Positions 36,500-46,528 of a stretch of 64,000 nucleotides of DNA are shown in pieces. Under the pieces are notes generated by a model, which ran no database searches, was not told where the DNA came from, and saw only the letters and a program-made list of their open reading frames with translations. Source of the stretch: Dictyobacter aurantiacus. Its GTDB lineage: Bacteria > Chloroflexota > Ktedonobacteria > Ktedonobacterales > Ktedonobacteraceae. How positions within the stretch are numbered: position 1 is the stretch's first letter; each line of letters starts with the position of its first letter. A program made the translations under genes and the position numbers. Where the stretch lies: positions 1,240,001 to 1,304,000 of the forward strand of contig NZ_BIFQ01000001.1 of NCBI RefSeq assembly GCF_003967515.1, given 5' to 3'.

Positions 36500-37825
36500 A
36501 TGGAACGTAAACCACGTATATGTATTGCTATTACTACTTTTTATCCTTATATCGGTGGCGCCGAAACTCAGACCCTGGCTCAGTGTCAGCGTCTGATCGA
36601 ATCGGGCTATCAAGCGCAGGTGATTACTTTTCGGCATAAACATAGCTGGCCACTGACAGACACCCTCAAAGGGGTACCCGTCAGGCGCATCGCTGGCTCG
36701 CTGCTGGGGAAACGCGATAATTTGCCGCGCATCGTCCAGCGTCTCCTCTATTTCCTGGCTATGTTTGTAATGGCCAGAACGATCTGGCGTGAACGCAACA
36801 ACTTTGACGTCTTACAGGTCTGTCAGTTCAGCCTGCTGGTCCTGCCACTCGCTGTGGTATGCTATTTCGCCAAAAAGCCTATGACCATTATTGTTATCAG
36901 TGCGGGCGCTGAGAAGCCCACCAAAACCAATGAGAACGCGAAGCTGCTGGCAGGCCCCCTTGATCCCAATCTCCCCTGGCTACAAGTCGATGGAAAAACG
37001 TGGATCGATGGTGACCTGTACGGTCTGCAGGCGGCTGGTCGAGGAGCGGTCAATCTTACCCGCCATCTGCTCAAACGCATCCATGCCGTCGTTATTGTAC
37101 TCAGCAGACGCTCGGAGCGCTACGTAAAAGCTAACAGGTTTGATGATTTAGAGATCCAGCTGATTCCCAATGGCGTTGATATCGCGCGCTTCCATCCCCA
37201 GCCTCAGCTTGCGGTCACGCCAGAACGTGCCAGAACGGTAGTCTGCGTCTCCAAAGCACGCTGGGAAAAAGGCCTGGATGTGCTGCTGCAGGCCTGGCAC
37301 CTGGTCCATGCCCAGCAACCCGAGGCGCGCCTGGTGATCGTGGGCAGCGGTCCGGTACTGCCTCAGCTAGAGCAGCTGGCAGCAGCCCTGGGCATCGCGG
37401 AAAGCGTGGAGTTCGCCGGGCTACAGAGTGATGTGCCGGAACAGCTACAGCGAGGCCTGATCGGTATCCTCCCCTCGCGCTGGGAAGGGATGCCCAATGC
37501 CTTGCTGGAGGCGATGGGTAGCGGCCTGGCCTGCATCGCGACCCGCGTCAGCGGGAGCGAGGATGTGATTGAAAGTGGCGTCAATGGCCTGTTGGTCGAA
37601 AGCGAAGATTATACAGCGATGGCGCAGGCTCTGCTCACCCTGCTGCGCAATCCTCAACTGGCACAGCAGTATGGAGCGGCCGCCAGCGAGCTTATTCAAC
37701 ACTCCTACACCCTTGAACATGTGCTGAACCTCTATACATCAATTTATCAACGCCTTACTGCAACACACACGGAGCAGCCCACTGAAGATGTACGACCTTC
37801 AGAAAGCTACTCGGTAACACCATAA
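36500..37825 (+). CDS. GT4-family glycosyltransferase (B)
   Basis: 441 residues, similar in layout to A: YIGGAETQTLAQ at the N-terminus, SKARWEKGLDVLL and LPSRWEGMPNALLEAM in the donor domain. An insertion around residues 130-200 differs from A. It shares stretches of identical DNA with A in the donor region (see findings). A hydrophobic stretch (RLLYFLAMFVMA) may touch the membrane. Confidence 0.88.
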   Translation: MERKPRICIAITTFYPYIGGAETQTLAQCQRLIESGYQAQVITFRHKHSWPLTDTLKGVPVRRIAGSLLGKRDNLPRIVQRLLYFLAMFVMARTIWRERNNFDVLQVCQFSLLVLPLAVVCYFAKKPMTIIVISAGAEKPTKTNENAKLLAGPLDPNLPWLQVDGKTWIDGDLYGLQAAGRGAVNLTRHLLKRIHAVVIVLSRRSERYVKANRFDDLEIQLIPNGVDIARFHPQPQLAVTPERARTVVCVSKARWEKGLDVLLQAWHLVHAQQPEARLVIVGSGPVLPQLEQLAAALGIAESVEFAGLQSDVPEQLQRGLIGILPSRWEGMPNALLEAMGSGLACIATRVSGSEDVIESGVNGLLVESEDYTAMAQALLTLLRNPQLAQQYGAAASELIQHSYTLEHVLNLYTSIYQRLTATHTEQPTEDVRPSESYSVTP

Positions 37826-37849
37826 ATACCCTGAAAGGATACACTTCCC

Positions 37850-39793
37850 ATGTGTGGAATAGCGGGCTTCGTAAATGTGGCATGTAGACATGAGAATGCC
37901 GAACACCTTATCGATAATATGTGCAAGATTATTCGCCATCGCGGTCCCGATGATCAAGGAATCTGGGTTGGCGATGGTATAGATAATGGAATGTCCACGG
38001 CGCTGGGTATGCGCCGCCTGGCCATTATTGACCTGGCTGGCAGCCATCAGCCAATCTTCAATGAAGATCAGAGTATGTTGATCGTTTTCAATGGCGAGAT
38101 CTATAACTACCGGGAGCTACAACAGGAGCTACGAGCCCGTGGTCATCAGTTCCGCACCAATGGAGATACGGAAACCATCCTGCACGCTTATGAAGAGTAT
38201 GGTGACGACTGCGTCGAGCATCTGCGTGGGATGTTTACCTTTGCAATCTGGGATATCAAACGCCAGAGGCTCTTCGCGGCCCGCGATCGTTTTGGGAAGA
38301 AGCCACTCAACTACTACTGGGATGGTCAGCGGCTCATCTTTGGTTCAGAGATTAAATCGATCCTAGAGGCGGACGTTCCGCGCGAGGTCAACCCCATCGC
38401 GCTGGATGAGTACCTGGTCTATCGCTACGTCCCCTCCCCGCTGACCATGTTCAAGAATATCATGAAGGTGCCGGCGGCCCATGTGCTCATTTATGAGAAT
38501 GGGAAGGTCAGTACGAAACGTTACTGGGATATCTCGTTCGCCCATACCTGTAACGACGATGAGGCGACCGCTGTCGAACGCACGCGCAGCCTGCTAGAAG
38601 AGGCCACACGCATCCGCCTGATGAGTGAGGTTCCACTGGGCGCGTTCTTAAGCGGTGGCCTGGATTCAAGCGTGGTCGTTGGCATAATGAGCGAATTGAT
38701 GTCGCAGCCGGTCAAGACCTTTTCCATCGGTTTTGAGGAGGCCTCCTTCAATGAGCTTCCCCATGCGCGCAAGGTTGCGCAGCATTTCGGGACCGAGCAT
38801 CACGAATTCTTTGTCAAATATGATCTGGTCAACATTCTGCCGCAGCTGGTCTGGGACTACGATGAGCCGTTCGCGGACTCGTCTATGCTGCCAACCTACT
38901 ATGTCTCTAAACTGGCACGTGAGCATGTGACCGTGTCATTGAGTGGTGATGGCGGCGACGAGATCTTTGGTGGTTACGAGCAATACAGGCGCGAGTACCA
39001 GATCTATCATATCCCTCGCCTGCTGCGCGGCACCCTGTCACGCGCCTCCTACCTCCTGCCCAACAAGGTACGCGGCAAGAAACGTCTGCAGACCTGGTTG
39101 CGCGGCTATGGCACCCGCAGCATTGAAGCGAATATGCTGTTCCCCGACTATACCAGGAGCGAGCTTTATAGCAAGGATTTTTATCAGCAAGTGCAGGGAC
39201 ATATGCCGTTTGAACGCCACCTGGACCTCTACCACGCGGTGCAACATCTCGATCCAACCGCTCGCATGCAATATGTCGATACCCTGACCTATCTCACAGA
39301 TGATATTCTCGTCAAAGTCGACAAGGCCAGCATGTTTAACTCACTGGAGACGCGTGCACCCCTCCTTGACCATCACCTGGCGGAATATGTCGCCTCCCTC
39401 AATCCTTCACTGCGCGTCAACAATGGACGCATTCATGACGGTCATGGCAAACATCTGTTGAAGAAAGTGGCCAGTGATCTGCTGCCGCCGGAGATTCTGG
39501 AGCGACCCAAACGCGGCTTCTCGGTCCCGCTCAATACCTGGTTCCGGAAGGATGTACAGAGCTATGCTCATGACGTCCTGGCTTCAAGCCAGGCCCGGAG
39601 ACGCAACATCTTTAGCCAGCAGATGCTGCATAATCTGCTCAGCACCGATGGCGGTCGCCCTCTGACCAATCATAGCGAGGTCCTCTGGTCGCTGCTCTGC
39701 CTGGAATTGTGGTTCCAGACATATATCGATGAGCCGGGTATCACGACCGGAGAAACTATAACATCTACATCTTCTTATACAATCAAAAAATAA
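37850..39793 (+). CDS. asnB: Asparagine synthetase B-type amidotransferase (1)
   Basis: 647 residues. The mature nucleophile Cys2 (MCGIAG), glutaminase residues HRGPD and GEIYNYRE, and the synthetase PP-loop SGGLDSS are all present. These proteins move ammonia from glutamine to a carboxylate activated with ATP. In glycan loci, relatives such as WbpS amidate uronic acids. It is paired with a second paralogue 26 bases downstream. A housekeeping asparagine role cannot be excluded. Confidence 0.9.
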   Translation: MCGIAGFVNVACRHENAEHLIDNMCKIIRHRGPDDQGIWVGDGIDNGMSTALGMRRLAIIDLAGSHQPIFNEDQSMLIVFNGEIYNYRELQQELRARGHQFRTNGDTETILHAYEEYGDDCVEHLRGMFTFAIWDIKRQRLFAARDRFGKKPLNYYWDGQRLIFGSEIKSILEADVPREVNPIALDEYLVYRYVPSPLTMFKNIMKVPAAHVLIYENGKVSTKRYWDISFAHTCNDDEATAVERTRSLLEEATRIRLMSEVPLGAFLSGGLDSSVVVGIMSELMSQPVKTFSIGFEEASFNELPHARKVAQHFGTEHHEFFVKYDLVNILPQLVWDYDEPFADSSMLPTYYVSKLAREHVTVSLSGDGGDEIFGGYEQYRREYQIYHIPRLLRGTLSRASYLLPNKVRGKKRLQTWLRGYGTRSIEANMLFPDYTRSELYSKDFYQQVQGHMPFERHLDLYHAVQHLDPTARMQYVDTLTYLTDDILVKVDKASMFNSLETRAPLLDHHLAEYVASLNPSLRVNNGRIHDGHGKHLLKKVASDLLPPEILERPKRGFSVPLNTWFRKDVQSYAHDVLASSQARRRNIFSQQMLHNLLSTDGGRPLTNHSEVLWSLLCLELWFQTYIDEPGITTGETITSTSSYTIKK

Positions 39794-39819
39794 TGAATGA
39801 ATGAGGAAAGGGAGCGTTT

Positions 39820-41760
39820 ATGTGCGGCATTTGTGGAATTTATAACGCGCGCAGCGGCGAACCGGCCTCCCCGCAATTAATAGATTCTATGACACGCCTG
39901 ATTGCGCACCGTGGGCCAGACGATAGTGGAGCACACATCGATGGCCCGCTGGGCCTGGGCTTTGCGCGCCTGAGCATTATTGATCTCAGCGGAGGCCACC
40001 AGCCAATGTGCAACGAGACAGGTGATATATGGATCGTCTTTAATGGTGAAATATGGAATTATAAAGAGCTTCGAAAAACACTGCAAGAAAAAGGCCACAT
40101 CTTCCAGACCAATAGCGATACCGAGACGATTGTGCATGCCTACGAAGAATATGGCGTCGATTGCGTTGAACGCCTGCATGGGATGTTTGGCTTCGCTATC
40201 TGGGATGGTCCCAGGCAGCGTCTGTTGCTGGCACGCGACAAAGCCGGAAAAAAACCACTTTACTACACCAATCTGAATGGTGATATCATCTTTGGCTCCG
40301 AGATCAAGGCGATCCTGGGACATCCGCAGGTCAGGCGTGAGGTGGATGTGCAGGCGATGGCCGATTTTCTCAGCGTGCGCTACGTACCAGCACCGGCTAC
40401 GCTCTTCAAGAACATCTCCAAGGTCAAACCGGGACACTGGGTGCTCTTTGAAAATGAAACGATGCGCGAGCATTGCTACTGGGACTTCACCTTTAAGAAA
40501 GATCCCGAGAAGCGCTCTATCCCTGAGTACCTGGAAGGCATCAAACAACATGTGCACCGGGCCGTTGAGGAGCGTATGATGGCCGATGTGCCAGTCGGTG
40601 CTATGCTCAGCGGTGGCGTCGATTCCAGCATTATTTCTGGCATCATGAGCACACTCACCCCGCACAAGGTAAAGACCTTTTCGGTAGGCTTCGATCATCC
40701 CGAGTATAGCGAGCTTCCGTATGCACGCATGGTGGCCGATCACTTTGGCACCGATCATCATGAGCTGGTGGTCAACTCTTCAGACCTCACGCAGTACTGG
40801 CCTCTACTGACCTGGCATCGTGATGAGCCGGTCAGTGAGCCATCAGACCTGGGCGTCTACCTGGTCTCCAAACTGGCGCGCCAGCACGTCACGGTCGTCC
40901 TCTCTGGTGAGGGGGCCGATGAGCTGTTTGCCGGCTATCCTAAATACGTGGTGGACTGGATGGCACGCTACTATCACATTCTGCCGGATGTGGTACGCAA
41001 TCAAGCGATCCAGCCGCTCTTAGAGCGCCTGCCCTATAGCATGCGTAAGCTCAAGACAGCGGCCCGCAACATTTCCCAACCTGCTCCACAGCGCTGGATG
41101 AACTGGTTCGGCATCTTCAACGGTCCCCTAAAAGAGCAGTTGCTGGCCGACGAGACGAAGATGGCCATTGACCTGGACGCCAGCCGCGAGTTCCAGCGCT
41201 GGCTGCAGAAAAATCCACAGCGCGACGATCTCTCTTCGATGCTCTACCTGGACACTAAAATCTGGCTCCCGGACAACCTGCTGATGAAGGGCGATAAGAT
41301 GACGATGGCCGCCTCGCTGGAGTCACGCATTCCCATGCTGGACTACAAGCTGATCGAATACGCGGCCAGCATCCCATCAAGCGCGAAGATCAAGTCGCTC
41401 AAGACCAAGTATCTGCTCAAGCAGGCCTTTGCAGACTTCTTACCGGCCCCGATCCTGACGCGCAAAAAGATGGGCTTTAACGTGCCAACAGGCGTCTGGT
41501 TCCGCGAGGGCCAGCGCGACCTGATCAGCAAGCTCCTGCTCTCGGACCGCATCCGCGGCCGTGGCTACTTCAATGATGCCTATATTGAGAAGATGGTGCA
41601 CGACCATCTGGCGGGGAAGACCAATTACCAGGCTCAGATCTTCACGCTGGCCAGCCTGGAGCTCTGGTTCCGCGTCTTCATCGATACACCCGATCTGAAG
41701 AAGCCCGAGGGCTCTGTTTCGGATCTGCTGGCGGAAGAGTCGCTGGCTACTATGGTCTAA
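39820..41760 (+). CDS. asnB: Asparagine synthetase B-type amidotransferase (2)
   Basis: 646 residues. Cys2 in MCGICG, HRGPDD, GEIWNYKE and SGGVDSS are intact. It diverges clearly from copy 1 outside the motifs (for example DFTFKKDPEK against DISFAHTCND), which suggests distinct acceptors. GGAAAGGGAG precedes the ATG. It lies among glycosyltransferases. Confidence 0.9.
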   Translation: MCGICGIYNARSGEPASPQLIDSMTRLIAHRGPDDSGAHIDGPLGLGFARLSIIDLSGGHQPMCNETGDIWIVFNGEIWNYKELRKTLQEKGHIFQTNSDTETIVHAYEEYGVDCVERLHGMFGFAIWDGPRQRLLLARDKAGKKPLYYTNLNGDIIFGSEIKAILGHPQVRREVDVQAMADFLSVRYVPAPATLFKNISKVKPGHWVLFENETMREHCYWDFTFKKDPEKRSIPEYLEGIKQHVHRAVEERMMADVPVGAMLSGGVDSSIISGIMSTLTPHKVKTFSVGFDHPEYSELPYARMVADHFGTDHHELVVNSSDLTQYWPLLTWHRDEPVSEPSDLGVYLVSKLARQHVTVVLSGEGADELFAGYPKYVVDWMARYYHILPDVVRNQAIQPLLERLPYSMRKLKTAARNISQPAPQRWMNWFGIFNGPLKEQLLADETKMAIDLDASREFQRWLQKNPQRDDLSSMLYLDTKIWLPDNLLMKGDKMTMAASLESRIPMLDYKLIEYAASIPSSAKIKSLKTKYLLKQAFADFLPAPILTRKKMGFNVPTGVWFREGQRDLISKLLLSDRIRGRGYFNDAYIEKMVHDHLAGKTNYQAQIFTLASLELWFRVFIDTPDLKKPEGSVSDLLAEESLATMV

Positions 41761-41801
41761 ATCAAAACATGCTCTTCTATCCGGAAAGGATCTATCATAG
41801 G

Positions 41802-42881
41802 ATGCCCAGGAAAACAGTTACGCCATTTCGTGTCCTGATGGTCACTGGCATCTATCCAACGGTTGAAAAGCCGCACGCCGGTACCTTTGTAAAAAGCCAG
41901 GTTGACGCCCTGACCGAAGCAGGTCTGGAAGTTGATGTTATCCATCCCAGAGTTGGCATACCCACACCACTGCGCTATGCCTCAGCCCTATCTCAGATCT
42001 GGCGCGCCGCCCTGAGTGGACGCTATAACGTCATCAATGGTCAATATGGATTGTGGTGCTTTATCTGCCGCCTGCAATGGGGTATCCCGGTGGTGGCCGC
42101 CTTCATCGGCGACGATATTCTGGGTACCGTGACCGCGCAGGGCGGCCATAGCGCGAAAGGCAACTTTGTGGCGATGTTGAGCCGTCAGCTCTGCTACCGG
42201 GTCGATGCGGTGATCGTGAAATCGGACCAGATGAAGAGGGAGGCGCGCGGTCCCCAACAAAAGATTTATGTCATCCCTGATGGGGTCAACTTCTCGCAGT
42301 TCCAGCCCGTACCACGGGACGTCATGCGCGCCGAACTCGGCTGGGATCAGAACAAATACTATGTGCTCTTCAGCAACAATCCAAACATCCCGGTGAAGAA
42401 CTTCTCTCTGGCAAAAGCAGCCGTTGATCGTGTCCGAGCTAAAGGCATCGACGTTGAACTGGTTGTGGCCACCGGCCTGCCACATGATACGGTGGTGAAG
42501 TATATGAACGCCAGCAACGCCCTGATCCTCTCTTCGCACGCCGAAGGCTCCCCCAATGTGGTAAGAGAGGCCATGGCCTGTAATGTGCCTGTCGTCAGTA
42601 CTGATGTCGGAGATGTGCGCGCCGTGATCGGACGTACCGAGGGCTGCACCGTCTGTACACCCAATAGTGTCGAAGAGATGGCCGCGGGCATCGAGGTCGC
42701 TCTGGCCCATACCGAACGCACAACCGGCCGCGCCGATACCCAGCATCTCAGGGGTAGCATCATCGCCCAGCAGATCATCGATGTCTATGAAAAAGCCACC
42801 GGCCTGAAAATTCCCCGCAAAACCACCGGTGCAACGGAGAATGAAACACAGCTGAAGGAGACAACTTATGCCCAGGAATAA
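41802..42881 (+). CDS. GT4-family glycosyltransferase (C)
   Basis: 359 residues from ATG 41802, with GGAAAGGA about 12 bases upstream; an earlier ATG at 41769 has no site. N-terminal VTGIYPTVEKPHAGTF and donor-domain LSSHAEGSPNVVREAMACN fit GT4. The 3' end overlaps glycosyltransferase D by 14 bases, indicating coupled translation. Confidence 0.85.
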   Translation: MPRKTVTPFRVLMVTGIYPTVEKPHAGTFVKSQVDALTEAGLEVDVIHPRVGIPTPLRYASALSQIWRAALSGRYNVINGQYGLWCFICRLQWGIPVVAAFIGDDILGTVTAQGGHSAKGNFVAMLSRQLCYRVDAVIVKSDQMKREARGPQQKIYVIPDGVNFSQFQPVPRDVMRAELGWDQNKYYVLFSNNPNIPVKNFSLAKAAVDRVRAKGIDVELVVATGLPHDTVVKYMNASNALILSSHAEGSPNVVREAMACNVPVVSTDVGDVRAVIGRTEGCTVCTPNSVEEMAAGIEVALAHTERTTGRADTQHLRGSIIAQQIIDVYEKATGLKIPRKTTGATENETQLKETTYAQE

Positions 42882-44175
42882 GAAAGTGCTTCTCCTGGTA
42901 GAAAATCTTTCGGTTCCTGCTGATCCACGTGTCTGGCGCGAGGCCCAAACATTGCGCCAGCACGGCTACCAGGTCAGCGTTATCTGCCCCCGTGGCGAGA
43001 CATGTGATACCGAAAGCTATGTCTGCCTGGATGGCATCTTTATCTATCGCTACACTCTCGATATGACTATACGCAAATCAACTGATTACATACGCGAATA
43101 CGCCCTGGCCATGCTCAATACGCTGCGCCTGAGCTTTCAGGTCTGGCGCCGCCACGGCTTCGACGTCATCCATGCCGCCAATCCACCGGACACCTTTTTC
43201 ATTATTGGACTGTTCTATCGCCTGCTGGGAAAAAAGTTCATTTTTGACCAGCACGACCTGGCTCCCGAGATGTTTGCGATCAAGTTTCAAGGGCGCATGA
43301 AATTGATTCAGCGCTGCCTGCAGCTATGCGAGACGCTCTCATACAAGACCGCCAACCTGGTGATTACCACCAATGAGTCGCAGAAGCGCAACGCCCTCAA
43401 ACGCGGGGGCTGCGCGCCCGAAAAGGTGGTGGTAGTACGCAACGGGCCGGATGATACACGTTTTACCGTCCTTACGCCCGAGCCTGAATTGAAGCGGGAA
43501 CGTCCCTATCTGCTGGCCTATATCGGGGTGATGGGCTCGCAGGACGGCGTAGATTACGTCCTCTACACCCTCAATGAGTTGATCAACAAGCGCGGCCGTC
43601 AGGATATCGGACTGGTTCTGATGGGCGACGGCGATCAACTGGAGATCCTGAAAACCCTGACCCAGGATTTACAGTTGACGGATTACGTCCATTTCGCGGG
43701 CTGGGTGGGCAAGCACGATCTCTTACGCTACCTCAGCGTCGCCGACATTGGACTCTGCCCTGACCCCAGCAATCAGCTGAACGATCACAGCACCATGCTC
43801 AAAACGATGGAATATATGGCCATGGGGCTGCCGGTGGTGGCCTTCGATCTGTTGGAGACGCGCTACTCAGCGCAGGAAGCAGCGCTCTATGCCAGCGCCA
43901 ATCGGGTTGAGGACTTCGCCGATAAGATCGAGCTCTTGCTGGAGGATGCCGCTCTGCGCAAAAAAATGGGCGACTATGGCCGACAACGCATCGAAGAGGA
44001 GTTGAGCTGGAGCCAGACCTCAAAGCATCTTGTAGCCGCCTATCAGCAGCTATTGGAGCGCGATGGCGCAAAGGATGCCCAACAGATCCAGGCAGATCGT
44101 CAGGGAAGTGTCGAAGCACTTGCCAGTGGAAGGGGTCCGGTTGCCGATAACGTTTCCGTACCCGCAACCGAATAG
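42868..44175 (+). CDS. GT4-family glycosyltransferase (D)
   Basis: 435 residues. VENLSVPADPRVWREA is the opening typical of WbuB/FcbD-like transferases; the FDQHDLAPEMF acceptor-domain motif and donor-domain MEYMAMGLPVVAFD follow. AAGGAG lies upstream inside gene C. The last 35 residues are low-complexity and polar. It probably adds a HexNAc-type residue, but the donor is not provable here. Confidence 0.85.
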   Translation: MPRNKKVLLLVENLSVPADPRVWREAQTLRQHGYQVSVICPRGETCDTESYVCLDGIFIYRYTLDMTIRKSTDYIREYALAMLNTLRLSFQVWRRHGFDVIHAANPPDTFFIIGLFYRLLGKKFIFDQHDLAPEMFAIKFQGRMKLIQRCLQLCETLSYKTANLVITTNESQKRNALKRGGCAPEKVVVVRNGPDDTRFTVLTPEPELKRERPYLLAYIGVMGSQDGVDYVLYTLNELINKRGRQDIGLVLMGDGDQLEILKTLTQDLQLTDYVHFAGWVGKHDLLRYLSVADIGLCPDPSNQLNDHSTMLKTMEYMAMGLPVVAFDLLETRYSAQEAALYASANRVEDFADKIELLLEDAALRKKMGDYGRQRIEEELSWSQTSKHLVAAYQQLLERDGAKDAQQIQADRQGSVEALASGRGPVADNVSVPATE

Positions 44176-44181
44176 GATAGA

Positions 44182-44302
44182 TCAGCCCTTGAGCAAGATT
44201 CTGGCCGAGTAGGCCGGTAGCGTAAAGGTGTGGCCGGATCTGTTCCCATAGGGATCGACATAGGTAGTTGTCCCACTGGTGGGAACCTGCGAACTGGATT
44301 CA
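44182..44302 (-). pseudogene. Orphan C-terminal fragment of a glycosidase-like gene
   Basis: One minus-strand frame reads YESSSQVPTSG then YVDPYGNRSG and TLPAYSARILL before a TGA at 44182-44184, with a stop just upstream. Such an ending (Tyr-Val-Asp-Pro plus LPAYS and a short hydrophobic tail) is typical of the last strands of secreted glycoside hydrolases. Nothing upstream continues it, so it looks like the remnant of a deleted gene. The rest of 44303-44481 is promoter space for the epimerase. Confidence 0.4.
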
Positions 44303-44481
44303 TACTATACCAACCGTCCATGCTACAAGATAACATCTACGCTAGCAACTAAACAGGTATTTAACCTGAATTGGGTATACTCTGATAGATTAGAGATTGT
44401 TACAGGCTCAATCTTACATGAAGAAAGGGGTTGTACACAGTTTTTCTGACAACTAGAAAGTACTGGTGTGCATAGAGTATT

Positions 44482-45438
44482 ATGAGTTCAGCACGTTATC
44501 TGGTCACAGGTGGAGCAGGATTTATCGGTTCTCACATTACTGCGACACTCCTGAAACAGGGTGAAAATGTTCGCGTTTTAGATAATTTTGCCACTGGTCG
44601 CGAGAGCAATCTACAGGCATTCGAGGAACTACCAGGGAATGTCGAAATCGTACGCGCCGACATTCGTGACCTTGCCGCCGTCGCCCAGGCGACTCAAGGA
44701 GTAGAGGTTGTCTTTCACCAGGCCGCCCTGGCATCGGTCCCCCGCTCGATAGCCGATCCGGTCAGTTCACTGGAGGTCAATGTCAATGGCACGCAGAACG
44801 TCCTGATCGCAGCCAGGGACGCGGGTGCGCGCCGCGTAGTATTCGCCAGCTCTTCATCGGTCTATGGCAATACGCCAACCCTACCCAAACACGAGGGCAT
44901 GCCTGGCTCGCCCATGTCTCCATACGCCGTCCATAAGCTGACTGGAGAGCTCCTCTGCTCGGTCTTCTATAACATCTATGGACTGGAAACGGTAACCTTA
45001 CGCTATTTCAACGTCTTCGGCCCCCGGCAGGATCCCAAGTCTGAATATGCGGCCGTCATTCCCCGCTTCCTGACCTCCCTGCTCAATCAGGAGCAACCGA
45101 TCGTCTTCGGTGATGGAGAGCAAACGCGCGACTTCACGTTTGTCGCCAACGTGGTCCAGGCTAATCTCAAAGCGGCGACCGCGCCCGATGCGGTGGGACA
45201 GGCTATGAACATCGGCTGCGGTGAGCGCGTCTCGCTCAACGAGGTCTTGCGCATCGCCGGTGAACTGCTGCAGACCACGCCGGATGCGTCCTATCGCGAT
45301 CCACGCGCAGGGGATGTCAGAGATAGCCTGGCGGACATCAGTAAAGCGCAGCGCCTGCTCGGCTATGATCCCAGCATCAAGTTTGCCGAGGGCCTCTCTC
45401 AGACGCTGGAATCCCTGCGCGTGGGCGTATCCCGCTAA
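44482..45438 (+). CDS. NAD-dependent nucleotide-sugar 4-epimerase
   Basis: 318 residues of the extended SDR family. NAD-binding TGGAGFIG, the catalytic S-Y-K set (SSSSVYG and YAVHK) and RYFNVFGPRQDP are as in GalE/WbpP-type UDP-hexose or UDP-HexNAc 4-epimerases. It provides an alternative sugar donor for the glycan. The ribosome site is weak. It ends in a U-tract hairpin facing the convergent Gfo/Idh gene. Confidence 0.85.
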   Translation: MSSARYLVTGGAGFIGSHITATLLKQGENVRVLDNFATGRESNLQAFEELPGNVEIVRADIRDLAAVAQATQGVEVVFHQAALASVPRSIADPVSSLEVNVNGTQNVLIAARDAGARRVVFASSSSVYGNTPTLPKHEGMPGSPMSPYAVHKLTGELLCSVFYNIYGLETVTLRYFNVFGPRQDPKSEYAAVIPRFLTSLLNQEQPIVFGDGEQTRDFTFVANVVQANLKAATAPDAVGQAMNIGCGERVSLNEVLRIAGELLQTTPDASYRDPRAGDVRDSLADISKAQRLLGYDPSIKFAEGLSQTLESLRVGVSR

Positions 45439-45462
45439 TTACGGCACATCCAACACAACACG

Positions 45463-45503
45463 AAGGTGGGCTTTCTCGTTATTGAGAACGCCCACCTTGT
45501 TTT
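45463..45503 (+). terminator. Intrinsic terminator between epimerase and Gfo/Idh genes
   Basis: AAGGTGGGC (45463-45471) pairs with GCCCACCTT (45490-45498); TCTC/GAGA inside the loop extends the stem, and GTTTTT follows at 45499. Confidence 0.75.
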
Positions 45504-45520
45504 TAGGAAGTATGCCAGAT

Positions 45521-46528
45521 TTATTGAACGGTCACGGCAGTATTGATAGCCTCTTGCTTCTCCAGAGCTGCCTGGGCAGCCTCTAGAACGCGTACAACAG
45601 CCAGGCCAACCTCGCCATTGGCGCGGGGCTGATTGCCGGTACGAATCGAATTGACGAAGTCTTCACATTCCAGACGCAAGGGCTCAACCCAATCGATATG
45701 AGGAATGGTAATGGCTCCGTGGCGATAGGATACAACTGGATCGGCGTGTACATCCGCGCCCTTATTGTAGACTTTGATCATCTCCGAGGGATTAGTGTCG
45801 TCATAAACGACCATTCTAGCATCACCAATGACCGTGACACGCCGGATCTTGCAGGGGTGCAGCCAGCTGACATGCACATGGGCCGTCATCTGGTCGGCAA
45901 ACTCTAAATCCAGGTGCGCGATATCACAGATATGTGATTGTAGATGCGCATGCGCCTGCACCTTAACGCTCTCAGGCGCCTTCCCAAACAAATAGAGGAG
46001 GATAGATATATCGTGCGGGGCCAGATCCCAGATTACATTGATATCGCTGCGGAACAGGCCTAAATTGACGCGCTCAGCCTCAACACAATAGATTTTTCCA
46101 AGATCTCCGTTCTGCACCAACTTGCGTAGCTCATTGACAGCTGGACTGTATTCAAAGGTATGGCCAACCATGAGGATGCGGTTGCGCTGGCGCGCTATTT
46201 CTACCAATTCTTCGGCTTCCGCGACACTGGCGGTGAGCGGCTTCTCCACCAGAACGTGCTTGTCATGCAGCAACGCTTCTTTCGCCAGATAGTAGTGGGC
46301 ACGCACAGGTGCCGCGATGACTACCCCATCAACATCCGAGTTGAGAATATCATGGAAGTCGGTGGTGGTTTTAATCCAGGGCTGATTCACAGCGATCGAT
46401 GCCAGGCGGCTCTGATCCAGATCAGCCACCATGGTCACCGACACATTCGAAAGGCCATCCAGGTTACGAGCAATCTTTGGCCCCCAATATCCCCAACCAA
46501 TTAAACCAAAACGCAGATCTGTTCTCAT
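45521..46528 (-). CDS. Gfo/Idh/MocA dehydrogenase, WbpB/WlbA-like
   Basis: 335 residues. GWGYWGPK near residue 11 is the NAD site, VEKPLT carries the catalytic lysine and WDLAPHDIS is typical of the glycan-locus subfamily. In the WbpB/WlbA pathway this enzyme oxidises C3 of UDP-GlcNAcA to the ketone used by the DegT aminotransferase, whose gene lies directly upstream (46680). AAGGA sits 8 bases before the ATG. The subfamily also includes other nucleotide-sugar oxidases, so the step is inferred from context. Confidence 0.85.
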   Translation of the reverse strand: MRTDLRFGLIGWGYWGPKIARNLDGLSNVSVTMVADLDQSRLASIAVNQPWIKTTTDFHDILNSDVDGVVIAAPVRAHYYLAKEALLHDKHVLVEKPLTASVAEAEELVEIARQRNRILMVGHTFEYSPAVNELRKLVQNGDLGKIYCVEAERVNLGLFRSDINVIWDLAPHDISILLYLFGKAPESVKVQAHAHLQSHICDIAHLDLEFADQMTAHVHVSWLHPCKIRRVTVIGDARMVVYDDTNPSEMIKVYNKGADVHADPVVSYRHGAITIPHIDWVEPLRLECEDFVNSIRTGNQPRANGEVGLAVVRVLEAAQAALEKQEAINTAVTVQ

